Below are positions 1 to 13,988 of a stretch of DNA of 64,000 nt, in pieces. Every line of letters begins with the position of its first letter. Within the stretch, counting starts at the first letter, position 1. The notes under the pieces were generated by a model. It did not search any database, was not told where the DNA came from, and saw nothing but the letters and a program-made list of their open reading frames with translations. Origin of the DNA: Leuctra nigra (lineage: Eukaryota; Arthropoda; Insecta; Plecoptera; Leuctridae); contig OW203762.1 in the NCBI GenBank assembly GCA_934045905.1, forward strand, positions 1,922,001-1,986,000, read 5' to 3'. A program made the translations under genes and the position numbers.

Positions 1-758
<758 letters not shown>

Positions 759-2326
759 CGTCTGTCTTCCAGAGATGATCCATGTGAAATATCTCCTTAA
801 CTCCTCTAGCAGTGAGCATGTGTGTCTTCCAGAGATGATCCATGTGAAATATCTCCTTAACTCCTCTAGCAGTGAGCATGTGTGTCTTCCAGAGATGATC
901 CATGTGAAATATCTCCTTAACTCCTCTAGCAGTGAGCATGTGTGTTTTCCAGAGATGATCCATGTGAAATATCTCCTTAACTCCTCTAGCAGTGAGCATG
1001 TGTGTCTTCCAGAGATGATCCATGTGAAATATCTCCTTAACTCCTCTAGCAGTGAGCATGTGTGTCTTCCAGAGATGATCCATGTGAAATATCTCCTTAA
1101 CTCCTCTAGCAGTGAGCATGTGTGTCTTCCAGAGATGATCCATGTGAAATATCTCCTTAACTCCTCTAGCAGTGAGCATGTCTGTCTTCCAGAGATGATC
1201 CATGTGAAATATCTCCTTAACTCCTCTAGCAGTGAGCATGTGTGTCTTCCAGAGATGATCCATGTGAAATATCTCCTTAACTCCTCTAGCAGTGAGCATG
1301 TGTGTCTTCCAGAGATGATCCATGTGAAATATCTCCTTAACTCCTCTAGCAGTGAGCATGTGTGTCTTCCAGAGATGATCCATGTGAAATATCTCCTTAA
1401 CTCCTCTAGCAGTGAGCATGTGTGTCTTCCAGAGATGATCCATGTGAAATATCTCCTTAACTCCTCTAGCAGTGAGCATGTCTGTCTTCCAGAGATGATC
1501 CATGTGAAATATCTCCTTAACTCCTCTAGCAGTGAGCATGTGTGTCTTCCAGAGATGATCCATGTGAAATATCTCCTTAACTCCTCTAGCAGTGAGCATG
1601 TGTGTCTTCCAGAGATGATCCATGTGAAATATCTCCTTAACTCCTCTAGCAGTGAGCATGTGTGTCTTCCAGAGATGATCCATGTGAAATATCTCCTTAA
1701 CTCCTCTAGCAGTGAGCATGTGTGTCTTTCCAGAGATGATCCATGTGAAATATCTCCTTAACTCCTCTAGCAGTGAGCATGTGTGTCTTCCAGAGATGAT
1801 CCATGTGAAATATCTCCTTAACTCCTCTAGCAGTGAGCATGTGTGGTCTTCCAGAGATGATCCATGTGAAATATCTCCTTAACTCCTCTAGCAGTGAGCA
1901 TGTGTGTGTCTTCCAGAGATGATCCATGTGAAATATCTCCTTAACTCCTCTAGCAGTGAGCATGTGTGTCTTCCAGAGATGATCCATGTGAAATATCTCC
2001 TTAACTCCTCTAGCAGTGAGCATGTCTGTCTTCCAGAGATGATCCATGTGAAATATCTCCTTAACTCCTCTAGCAGTGAGCATGTGTGTCTTCCAGAGAT
2101 GATCCATGTGAAATATCTCCTTAACTCCTCTAGCAGTGAGCATGTGTGTCTTCCAGAGATGATCCATGTGAAATATCTCCTTAACTCCTCTAGCAGTGAG
2201 CATGTGTGTCTTCCAGAGATGATCCATGTGAAATATCTCCTTAACTCCTCTAGCAGTGAGCATGTGTGTCTTCCAGAGATGATCCATGTGAAATATCTCC
2301 TTAACTCCTCTAGCAGTGAGCATGTG
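759..2326. repeat. 60-bp minisatellite, about 26 copies
   Basis: A 60-bp unit containing CTTCCAGAGATGATCCATG and CTCCTCTAGCAGTGAGCATG is repeated about 26 times with almost no divergence. Sporadic variants are TCTG for TGTG (near 1181, 1481 and 2021), a T insertion near 1728, a G insertion near 1845 and a 2-bp insertion near 1904. Because 60 is a multiple of three, one frame on each strand stays open for over 300 codons. These frames are broken by the three indels and encode only the unit, so I do not treat them as genes. On the minus strand the array begins just inside a retroelement-like primer-binding site (2384-2403). Confidence 0.97.
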
Positions 2327-2628
2327 CAGCCGATGAGCTAATTGCATCTTCCAATCGCTTGTGTTGATCTTGTTAATAAGCTTGAATCCCACTTCTGGCA
2401 CCATTTGTAACGCTGATCCCACCACGTGATCACTAATGGCGCGATAATGACGTCACGCACATGCGCACTGAGTACATTTCAAGTCAAAGTCCGATGCTTT
2501 GCAATGACAGTTCATGTTTAAATCATTACTTATCAATATTTCTCACAGCCGACAGAACATAATGAAAGTTCACGCCAGAGACGACCCTTCTATCTCATTA
2601 TCTCAAAACATTTGACATGGCTTGGAAC
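2327..2628 (-). mobile_element. Possible LTR/primer-binding-site junction of a retroelement
   Basis: On the plus strand 2384-2403 reads GAATCCCACTTCTGGCACCA, which resembles the 3' end of a tRNA-Leu including CCA. On the minus strand this is therefore a primer-binding site preceded by ...GCGTTACAAA, the form expected where an LTR meets the internal region. The putative LTR would lie at 2404-2628, running into the assembly gap. It contains a palindromic CRE (TGACGTCA, 2448-2455) and an E-box (CACGTG, 2423-2428). No gag or pol is recognisable: the internal side turns into the 60-bp array within about 60 bp. The tRNA match is from memory and the LTR boundaries are not demonstrated. Confidence 0.4.
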
Positions 2629-2828
2629 NNNNNNNNNNNNNNNNNNNNNNNNNNNNNNNNNNNNNNNNNNNNNNNNNNNNNNNNNNNNNNNNNNNNNNNN
2701 NNNNNNNNNNNNNNNNNNNNNNNNNNNNNNNNNNNNNNNNNNNNNNNNNNNNNNNNNNNNNNNNNNNNNNNNNNNNNNNNNNNNNNNNNNNNNNNNNNNN
2801 NNNNNNNNNNNNNNNNNNNNNNNNNNNN
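2629..2828. other. Assembly gap (200 N)
   Basis: Exactly 200 unknown bases. The round length suggests a placeholder of unknown true size. Reading frames drawn across it are meaningless. Confidence 1.
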
Positions 2829-3370
2829 GCTTTGGCGAGGGAACTTTATACAAACAGCGCGTTTCCTTGTCATTGACCGCAATCAATTATTTATAAACAT
2901 TGAATACACAGTATTTTTATCTGAGAACTTGTATCATAAAGTGCTGGTATCTTTGCATATTTTCAGACAATCATTTCCTTTTTGAGTGCGGGTTTTTTAT
3001 ATTTGCATCGTAAATTCTTATTTGACTCGTTGCAAAAATACCTTGTAATATGAATACTTATTCAGATAACTTGTAGTTTCGTTTTAGTTGTTCGCATCGA
3101 CACTGGCTGAGTTCTCATGTTCCCCGCGTCCTGCCTTATTCCTCCATTACATGTGGGGTGGGGGATGGGGTGGGGGGGATGAATAACACCGGGGGACCGC
3201 AAACTGCCCCTCGCTCAAGTTAACTGCTACACTTAATCAGGCATTTCATTACTGTGATGAGTGTAAATTAATCTTACTACTCCCCCGGGTCCCCCTCCCC
3301 CCTCCCCCACCCCTCCCCTGCTGGCTGCCGCGCGGAAAACATCGCATTCTTAGAGCAGCCGCGTGGTGGC
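2829..3370. other. Non-coding stretch with two facing G-rich blocks
   Basis: No gene is visible. Bases 3154-3178 carry four runs of 4 to 7 G on the plus strand. Bases 3282-3318 carry six runs of 4 to 6 C, so the minus strand is G-rich there. Both fit the G-quadruplex pattern of four or more G-runs with short loops, and being roughly complementary they could also pair with each other. The remainder is AT-rich and featureless. Confidence 0.55.
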
Positions 3371-3500
3371 AGCACTTTACATCAACAATACATCAACAAT
3401 ACATCAACAATACATCAATACACAACAATACACATTAATACAGCAACAATAAAACAACAGTACAGCAACATACAGCAACAATACATCAACAATATCAACA
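3371..3500 (+). repeat. CAACAATACAT-type simple repeat
   Basis: Degenerate short tandem repeat built from CAACAATACAT and shortened forms (ACAACAATA, CAGCAATA). It leads directly into the 102-bp array, whose units also start with ACAGCAATG, so it may have helped start that array. Confidence 0.8.
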
Positions 3501-4724
3501 ACAGCAATGCGCTTTATTAACATGTAATGGAGTTGAATCCATTTAGTGTCTTAGAGGAGCTTGGCTGTGATTCGACATGGTTTGAACACGTAATTCTTGT
3601 GAACAGCAATGCGCTTTAATTAACATGTAATGGAGTTGAATCCATTTAGTGTCTTAGAGGAGCTTGGCTGTGATTCGACATGGTTTTGAACACGTATTCT
3701 TTTGAACAGCAATGCGCTTTAGTAACATGTAATGGAGTTGAATCCATTTAGTGTCTTAGAGGAGCTTGGCTGTGATTCGACATGGTTTTGAACACGTATT
3801 CTTGTGAACAGCAAGCGCTTTATTAACATGTAATGGAGTTGAATCCATTTAGTGTCTTAGAGGAGCTTGGCTGTGATTCGACATGGTTTTGAACACGTAT
3901 TCTTGTGAACAGCAATGCGCTTTATTAACATGTAATGGAGTTGAATCCATTTAGTGTCTTAGAGGAGCTTGGCTGTGATTCGACATGGTTTTGAACACGT
4001 ATTCTTGTGAACAGCAATGCGCTTTATTAACATGTAATGGAGTTGAATCCATTTAGTGTCTTAGAGGAGCTTGGCTGTGATTCGACATGGTTTTGAACAC
4101 GTATTCTTGTGAACAGCAATGCGCTTTATTAACATGTAATGGAGTTGAATCCATTTAGTGTCTTAGAGGAGCTTGGCTGTGATTCGACATGGTTTTGAAC
4201 ACGTATTCTTGTGAACAGCAATGCGCTTTATTAACATGTAATGGAGTTGAATCCATTTAGTGTCTTAGAGGAGCTTGGCTGTGATTCGACATGGTTTTGA
4301 ACACGTATTCTTGTGAACAGCAATGCGCTTTATTAACATGTAATGGAGTTGAATCCATTTAGTGTCTTAGAGGAGCTTGGCTGTGATTCGACATGGTTTT
4401 GAACACGTATTCTTGTGAACAGCAATGCGCTTTATTAACATGTAATGGAGTTGAATCCATTTAGTGTCTTAGAGGAGCTTGGCTGTGATTCGACATGGTT
4501 TTGAACAAGTATTCTTGTGAACAGCAATGCGCTTTATTAACATGTAATGGAGTTGAATCCATTTAGTGTCTTAGAGGAGCTTGGCTGTGATTCGACATGG
4601 TTTTGAACAAGTATTCTTGTGAACAGCAATGCGCTTTATTAACATGTAATGGAGTTGAATCCATTTAGTGTCTTAGAGGAGCTTGGCTGTGATTCGACAT
4701 GGTTTTGAACAAGTATTCTTGTGA
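3501..4724. repeat. 102-bp minisatellite, 12 copies
   Basis: Twelve units of 102 bp, each starting ACAGCAATGCGCTTTATTAA and ending near GAACACGTATTCTTGTGA. Copies are nearly identical. The first four carry small indels, while the last three share GAACAAG in place of GAACACG, so edge copies differ from the centre as expected for an array growing by unequal exchange. There is no continuous reading frame of interest. Confidence 0.97.
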
Positions 4725-6381
4725 TCAGCGCACCTCGGAATGTGAATGCAGCCCGCAACACACTCGTGCACTGCGGGTTGCATTCAGGGGAAACTCGGCT
4801 CCTCCACCTGGTGTTATTGTTTACTTCACACAACCAACACATTGGGTCAATTAGATTACATATGAAATGAGATTAGATTCTTAAACTCATCACAGAAAAG
4901 AGGACAAACATCTACTTGATACTTTTATGATTAATCACTCAGCATAAAGATAAGAAGCTTAAGACCTACAGCTACTGTGAAAAAATAAAAATTAAGAAAA
5001 GATGATCCTGTATGCATCAAACCAAGCTATATCGTACAAACATCAAATGTAACCACATACCCCTAATATACTTACATAATTTACTAAAAACCCAAGAGTA
5101 TTTCTTTTTTGACAATTGGCTCTTTTATGATATCACTACTTTCAGTGCTGATAATTTAGATTTTTAAGTTGAAGAGGCTGTCAATGTTCAGAGTGCTTTT
5201 AATGGGGATATGACTTCTTTTTGAGTTTATTCATACGCCCCTGTAACACATCGGAGCAACAATGAACTACGCCATTTCCTATGAGGAAATCAAAAGCTGT
5301 TTGTTCGTCACATTGTGACTAGTTGTGACGTCACACATCGTCATGAGGCGAAGAGGTTTATTAAATTAGCCGGAGCGAGTGAGAGAGCTCTTGTGCGAGG
5401 GAGATTCAGGAGGGGTGAGAACAATACTCCAGGGCTCATTCAGTTCTAACTCAATTACAAACTCATAGCAGACATTACATAAAAACACATTCGAAACTAA
5501 TTGGCGAGGAAATAAAGAAACTATTTGAATCTCGTGCGCAGTGTTTCTGATCACGTGACTCCAAGAAAACTTGTAACTAAATGTAGACCTTGCGTTCAAA
5601 CAAATATCACTTAGTTACCTCATTGAATACAAAATGACAGCTTATTAGTGAAATACTCACTGAATTTCAAATTCTATGTTCAAAGACTGATGTTCACGTT
5701 GTCAAATGTGTCATTAGGTTCAAATTCTACAAGTGTATATTAGGTTCTATTGGGTGATTAGTTTTTGATATCAAATACAAGATCGTGGAGACACGCCGAT
5801 ATTGCATCCTCCAAGTTGCAAGGCCCCAGGGCAAGGAGGGGGGGGGGGGGGGATTCCTTCGTATCTTCTTGTACTTTGGTGATTTCATCAGATGTTAGTT
5901 CATATTAGTTTCATATCAAGACATGTGTCAAACAATTGTCATAAATAACATGAGTGCATGAGAGCAGTTTAAACCATGTGGATTTGGATGTGTTCCACTT
6001 ACAACCCTCTGCCCCCCCCCCCCCCCACCACCCTCCCCGGGCCACGCTGGTTAAGTGATTTCAAAGAAATATTTTATGTGTAAATCTATCGGTCTTGGTG
6101 AGGAAGAATAGGCCATTATCTTATATGAGTGGGAAATATTGTCTCTTTTATAACCGCGTAGGGGAGTGTGGTAAACATGTGTATGGGTTAGGAGGCAGTA
6201 ACTCAGCAGCAGGGAGCTTTTATGCGCGCGCATTACGCGGGATCATTATTATCACAACTTGATTGCTTTGTTTTCTCAACAAACCCCACGACATTTGCAA
6301 CCGAGATTCACACAAGAATGTCACCTGTAGAAGAAGAAACATGCAGAACAGAAGCAAGTTACAAAAGTGGTAAATGGAGGG
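4725..6381. other. Non-coding, mostly AT-rich; holds a foldback relic
   Basis: No exon is recognised. Contents are a decayed foldback-element arm (5091-5235), a palindromic CRE at 5326-5333 (TGACGTCA), an E-box at 5552-5557, a poly-G tract near 5838-5853 and a poly-C tract near 6013-6026. Short frames at 5366-5599 (minus) and 6051-6233 (minus) lack domains and look fortuitous. Confidence 0.5.
5091..5235. mobile_element. Decayed copy of the foldback element at 49657 and 50694
   Basis: The stretch with TGATATCACTACTTTCAGTG, TTAGATTTTTAAGTTGAAGA and a later GGGGATATGACTTC aligns, with gaps, to the right arm of the foldback elements at about 49915-50060 and 50930-51065. Only one arm remains, so this copy cannot fold back. 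Confidence 0.65.
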
Positions 6382-9300
6382 TTACATGATGTTGAGATTA
6401 CATGACGTTGAGATTACATGACGTTGAGATAACATGACGTTGAGATTACATGACGTTGAGATTACATGACGTTGAGATTACATGACGTTGAGATAACATG
6501 ACGTTGAGATTACATGACGTTGAGATTACATGACGTTGAGATAACATGACGTTGAGATTACATGACGTTGAGATTACATGATGTTGAGATTTCATGATGT
6601 TGAGATTACATGATGTTTAGATTACATGATGTTTAGATTACATGATGTTGAGATTACATGACGTTGAGATTACATGACGTTGAGATTACATGATGTTGAG
6701 ATTACATGACGTTGAGATTTCATGATGTTGAGATTACATGACGTTGAGATAACATGACGTTGAGATTACATGACGTTGAGATTACATGATGTTGAGATTA
6801 CATGACGTTGAGATTACATGATGTTTAGATTACATGATGTTGAGATTACATGACGTTGAGATTACATGACGTTGAGATTACATGATGTTGAGATTACATG
6901 ACGTTGAGATTTCATGATGTTGAGATTACATGACGTTGAGATAACATGACGTTGAGATTACATGACGTTGAGATTACATGATGATGAGATAAAATGACTT
7001 TGAGATTACATGACGTGAGATTACATGACGTTGAGATTACATGACGTTGGGATTACATAATGTTGAGATTACATGACGCTGAGATTACATGACGTTGAGA
7101 TTACATGATGTTGAGATTACATGACGTTGAGATTACATGACGTTGAGATTACATGACGTTGAGATAACATGATGTTGAGATTACATAATGTTGAGATTAC
7201 ATAATGTTGAGATTACATGACGTTGAGATTTCATGATGTTGAGATTACATGACGTTGAGATAACATGACGTTGAGATTACATGACGTTGAGATTACATGA
7301 TGTTGAGATTACATGACGTTGAGATTACATGATGTTTAGATTACATGATGTTGAGATTACATGATGTTGAGATTACATGACGTTGAGATTACATGACGTT
7401 GAGATTACATGATGTTGAGATTACATGACGTTGAGATTACATGACGTTGGGATTACATGACGTTGAGATTACATGACGTTGAGATTACATAACGCTGAGA
7501 TTACATGACGTTGAGATTACATGATGTTGAGATTACATGACGTTGAGATTACATGACGTTGAGATTACATGACGTTGAGATAACATGATGTTGAGATTAC
7601 ATGATGTTGAGATTACATGACGTTGAGATTACATGATGTTGAGATTTCATGATGTTGAGATTACATGATGTTTAGATTACATGATGTTTAGATTACATGA
7701 TGTTGAGATTACATGACGTTGAGATTACATGACGTTGAGATTACATGATGTTGAGATTACATGACGTTGAGATTTCATGATGTTGAGATTACATGACGTT
7801 GAGATAACATGACGTTGAGATTACATGACGTTGAGATTACATGATGATGAGATAAAATGACTTTGAGATTACATGACGTGAGATTACATGACGTTGAGAT
7901 TACATGACGTTGGGATTACATAATGTTGAGATTACATGACGTTGAGATTACATGACGTTGAGATTACATGATGTTGAGATTACATGACGTTGAGATTACA
8001 TGACGTTGGGATTACATGACGTTGAGATTACATGACGTTGAGATTACATAACGCTGAGATTACATGACGTTGAGATTACATGATGTTGAGATTACATGAC
8101 GTTGAGATTACATGACGTTGAGATTACATGACGTTGAGATAACATGATGAGATTACATGACGTTGAGATTACATGACGTTGAGATAACATGATGAGATTA
8201 CATGACGTTGAAATTACATGATGTTAAATTACATGACGTTGAGATTACATGATGTTGAGATTTCATGATGTTGAGATTACATAATGTTGAAATTACATGA
8301 CGTTGAGATTACATTATGTTGAAATAACATGACGTTGAAATAACATGACGTTGAGATTACATGACGTTGAGATTACATAACGTTGAGATTACATAATGTT
8401 GAGATTACATGACGTTGAGATAACATGATGAGATTACATGACGTTGAAATTACATGATGTTGAAATTACATGACGTTGAGATAACATGACGTTGAGATAA
8501 CATGACGTTGAGATTACATGATGATGAGATAAAATGACGTTGAGATTACATGACGTGAGATTACATGACGTTGAGATTACATGACGTTGGGATTACATAA
8601 TGTTGAGATTACATGACGTTGAGATTACATGACGTTGAGATTACATGATGTTGAGATTACATGACGTTGAGATTACATGACGTTGGGATTACATGACGTT
8701 GAGATTACATGACGTTGAGATTACATAACGCTGAGATTACATGACGTTGAGATTACATGATGTTGAGATTACATGACGTTGAGATTACATGACGTTGAGA
8801 TTACATGACGTTAAGATAACATGATGAGATTACATGACGTTGAGATTACATGACGTTGAGATAACATGATGAGATTACATGACGTTGAAATTACATGATG
8901 TTAAATTACATGACGTTGAGATTACATGATGTTGAGATTTCATGATGTTGAGATTACATAATGTTGAAATTACATGACGTTGAGATTACATTATGTTGAA
9001 ATAACATGACGTTGAAATTACATGACGTTGAGATTACATGACGTTGAGATTACATAACGTTGAGATTACATGATGTTGAGATTACATGACGTTGAGATAA
9101 CATGATGAGATTACATGACGTTGAAATTACATGATGTTGAAATTACATGACGTTGAGATTACATGATGTTGAGATTTCATGATGTTGAGATTACATGACG
9201 TTGAGATAACATGACGTTGAAATTACATAATGTTGAAATTACATGACGTTGAGATTACATGATGTTGAGATTTCATGATGTTGAGATTACATGACGTTGA

Positions 9301-12300
9301 GATAACATGACGTTGAGATTACATGACGTTGAGATTACATGATGTTGAGATTACATGATGTTGAGATTACATGACGTTGAGATTACATGATGTTTAGATT
9401 ACATGATGTTTAGATTATATGATCTTGAAATTACATGATGTTGAGATTACATGATGTTTAGATTACATGATGTTTAGATTACATGATGTTGAGATTACAT
9501 GATGTTGAGATTACATGACGTTGAGATTACTTGATGATGAGATTACATGACGTTGAGATTACATGATGTTGAGATTACATGACGTTGAGATTACTTGATG
9601 ATGAGATTACATGACGTTGAGATTACATGACGTTGAGATTACATGACGTTGAGATTACATGAAGTTGAGATTACATGATGTTGAGATGACATGATGTTGA
9701 GATTACATGACGTTGAGATTACATGACGTTGAGATTACATGACGTTGAGATTACATGATGTTGAGATTACATGACGTTGAGATTACATGATGTTGAGATT
9801 ACATGACGTTGAGATTACATGATGTTGAGATTACATGATGTTGAGATTACATGATCTTGAAATTACATGATGTTGAGATTACATGATGTTTAGATTACAT
9901 GATGTTTAGATTACATGATGTTGAGATTACATGATGTTGAGATTATATGATCTTGAAATTACATGATGTTGAGATTACATGATGTTTAGATTACATGATG
10001 TTTAGATTACATGATGTTGAGATTACATGATGTTGAGATTACATGACGTTGAGATTACTTGATGTTGAGATTACATGACGTTGAGATTACATGATGTTGA
10101 GATTACATGATGTTGAGATTACATGATGTTGAGATTACATGACGTTGAGATTACATGACGTTGAGATTACATGACGTTGAGATTACATGACGTTGAGATT
10201 ACATGATGTTGAGATTACATGACGTTGAGATTACATGACGTTGAGATAACATGACGTTGAGATTACATGACGTTGAGATTACATGATGTTGAGATAACAT
10301 GATGTTGAGATTACATGATGTTGAGATTACATGATGTTGAGATTACATGACGTTGAGATTACATGACGTTGAGATTACATGACGTTGAGATTACATGATG
10401 TTGAGATTACATGACGTTGAGATTATATGACGTTGAGATTACATGATGATGAGATTACATGATGTTGAGATTACATGATGTTTAGATTACATGATGTTTA
10501 GATTACATGATGTTGAGATTACATGATGTTGAGATTACATGACGTTGAGATTACTTGATGTTGAGATTACATGACGTTGAGATTACATGATGTTGAGATT
10601 ACATGATGTTGAGATTACATGATGTTGAGATTACATGATGTTGAGATTACATGACGTTGAGATTACATAATGTTGAAATTACATGACGTTGAGATTACAT
10701 GATGTTGAGATTTCATGATGTTGAGATTACATGACGTTGAGATAACATGACGTTGAGATTACATGACGTTGAGATTACATGATGTTGAGATTACATGATG
10801 TTGAGATTACATGACGTTGAGATTACATGATGTTTAGATTACATGATGTTTAGATTATATGATCTTGAAATTACATGATGTTGAGATTACATGATGTTTA
10901 GATTACATGATGTTTAGATTACATGATGTTGAGATTACATGATGTTGAGATTACATGACGTTGAGATTACTTGATGATGAGATTACATGACGTTGAGATT
11001 ACATGATGTTGAGATTACATGACGTTGAGATTACTTGATGATGAGATTACATGACGTTGAGATTACATGACGTTGAGATTACATGACGTTGAGATTACAT
11101 GAAGTTGAGATTACATGATGTTGAGATGACATGATGTTGAGATTACATGACGTTGAGATTACATGACGTTGAGATTACATGACGTTGAGATTACATGATG
11201 TTGAGATTACATGACGTTGAGATTACATGATGTTGAGATTACATGACGTTGAGATTACATGATGTTGAGATTACATGATGTTGAGATTACATGATCTTGA
11301 AATTACATGATGTTGAGATTACATGATGTTTAGATTACATGATGTTTAGATTACATGATGTTGAGATTACATGATGTTTAGATTATATGATCTTGAAATT
11401 ACATGATGTTGAGATTACATGATGTTTAGATTACATGATGTTTAGATTACATGATGTTGAGATTACATGATGTTGAGATTACATGACGTTGAGATTACTT
11501 GATGTTGAGATTACATGACGTTGAGATTACATGACGTTGAGATTACATGATGTTGAGATTACATGATGTTGAGATTACATGATGTTGAGATTACATGACG
11601 TTGAGATTACATGACGTTGAGATTACATGACGTTGAGATTACATGACGTTGAGATTACATGATGTTGAGATTACATGACGTTGAGATTACATGACGTTGA
11701 GATAACATGACGTTGAGATTACATGACGTTGAGATTACATGATGTTGAGATAACATGATGTTGAGATTACATGATGTTGAGATTACATGACGTTGAGATT
11801 ACATGACGTTGAGATTACATGACGTTGAGATTACATGATGTTGAGATTACATGACGTTGAGATTATATGACGTTGAGATTACATGATGATGAGATTACAT
11901 GATGTTGAGATTACATGATGTTGAGATTACATGATGTTTAGATTACATGATGCTGAGATTACATGATGATAAGATTACATGACGTTGAGATTACATGACG
12001 TTGAGATTACATGACGTTGAGATTACATGACGTTGAGATTACATGATGTTGAGATTACATGACGTTGAGATTACATGATGTTTAGATTACATGATGCTGA
12101 GATTACATGATGATAAGATTACATGACGTTGAGATTACATGACGTTGAGATTACATGACGTTGAGATTACATGACGTTGAGATTACATGATGTTGAGATT
12201 ACATGACGTTGAGATTACATGACGTTGAGATTACATGACGTTGAGATTACATGATGATGAGATAAAATGACGTTGAGATTACATGATGTTGAGATTACAT

Positions 12301-13988
12301 GACGTTGAGATTACATGACGTTGAGATTACATGACGTTGAGATTACATGATGTTGAGATTACATGACGTTGAGATTACATGAAGTTGAGATTACATGATG
12401 TTGAGATTACATGACGTTGAGATTACATGACGTTGAGATTACATGACGTTGAGATTACATGACGTTGAGATTACATGATGTTGAGATTACATGATGTTGA
12501 GATTACATGATGTTGAGATTACATGACGTTGAGATTACATGATGTTGAGATTACATGATGTTTAGATTACATGATGCTGAGATTACATGATGATAAGATT
12601 ACATGACGTTGAGATTACATGACGTTGAGATTACATGACGTTGAGATTACATGACGTTGAGATTACATGACGTTGAGATTACATGATGTTGAGATTACAT
12701 GATGTTGAGATTACATGATGTTGAGATTACATGATGTTTAGATTACATGATGCTGAGATTACATGATGATAAGATTACATGACGTTGAGATTACATGACG
12801 TTGAGATTACATGACGTTGAGATTACATGACGTTGAGATTACATGATGTTGAGATTACATGACGTTGAGATTACATGACGTTGAGATTACATGACGTTGA
12901 GATTACATGATGATGAGATAAAATGACGTTGAGATTACATGATGTTGAGATTACATGACGTTGAGATTACATGACGTTGAGATTACATGACGTTGAGATT
13001 ACATGATGTTGAGATTACATGACGTTGAGATTACATGAAGTTGAGATTACATGATGTTGAGATTACATGACGTTGAGATTACATGACGTTGAGATTACAT
13101 GACGTTGAGATTACATGACGTTGAGATTACATGATGTTGAGATTACATGACGTTGAGATTACATGATGTTGAGATTACATGACGTTGAGATTACATGACG
13201 TTGAGATTACATGATGTTGAGATTACATGACGTTGAGATTACATGACGTTGAGATTACATGACGTTGAGATTACATGATGATGAGATAAAATGACGTTGA
13301 GATTACATGACGTGAGATTACATGACGTTGAGATTACATGATGTTGAGATTACATGACGTTGAGATTACATGACGTTGAGATTACATGACGTTGAGATTA
13401 CATGACGTTGAGATTACATGACGTTGAGATTACATGATGTTGAGATTACATGACGTTGAGATTACATGACGTTGAAATTACATGACGTTGAGATTACATG
13501 ACGTTGAGATTACATAATGTTGAGATTACATGATGTTGAGATTACATGACGTTGAGATTACATGACGTTGAGATTACATGATGTTTAGATTACATGATGT
13601 TTAGATTACATGATGTTGAGATTACATGATGTTGAGATTACATGATGATAAGATTACATGACGTTGAGATTACATGACGTTGAGATTACATGAAGTTGAG
13701 ATAACATGACGTTGAGATTACATGAAGTTGAGATTACATGATGTTGAGATTACATGATGTTGAGATTACATGACGTTGAGATTACATGACGTTGAGATTA
13801 CATGACGTTGAGATTACATGATGTTGAGATTACATGATGTTGAGATTACATGATGTTGAGATTACATGACGTTGAGATTACATGACGTTGAGATTACATG
13901 ATGTTGAGATTACATGACGTTGAGATTACATGATGTTGAGATTACATGACGTAGAGATTACATGACGTTGAGATTACATGATGTTGAG
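6382..13988. repeat. 16-bp minisatellite, about 475 copies (7.6 kb)
   Basis: The unit TGACGTTGAGATTACA (16 bp) is repeated without interruption for about 7.6 kb. The commonest variant replaces the only CpG by TpG (TGATGTTG). Others are GATAACA, GATTTCA, GTTTAGA, a 15-bp TGACGTGAG form and a TGATGATGAGATAAAA block. Variants recur in blocks, giving higher-order periods: 9226-10200 matches the sequence 1440 bp (90 units) downstream almost base for base. Each unit with C contains TGACG (CRE half-site) and each contains GATTA (TAATC on the other strand), a K50-homeodomain-type core. There is no coding frame. Confidence 0.98.

Noticed and set aside
2590..2985. Frames of 84 to 122 codons consisting mostly of X
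   Set aside because: They run through the 200-N assembly gap.
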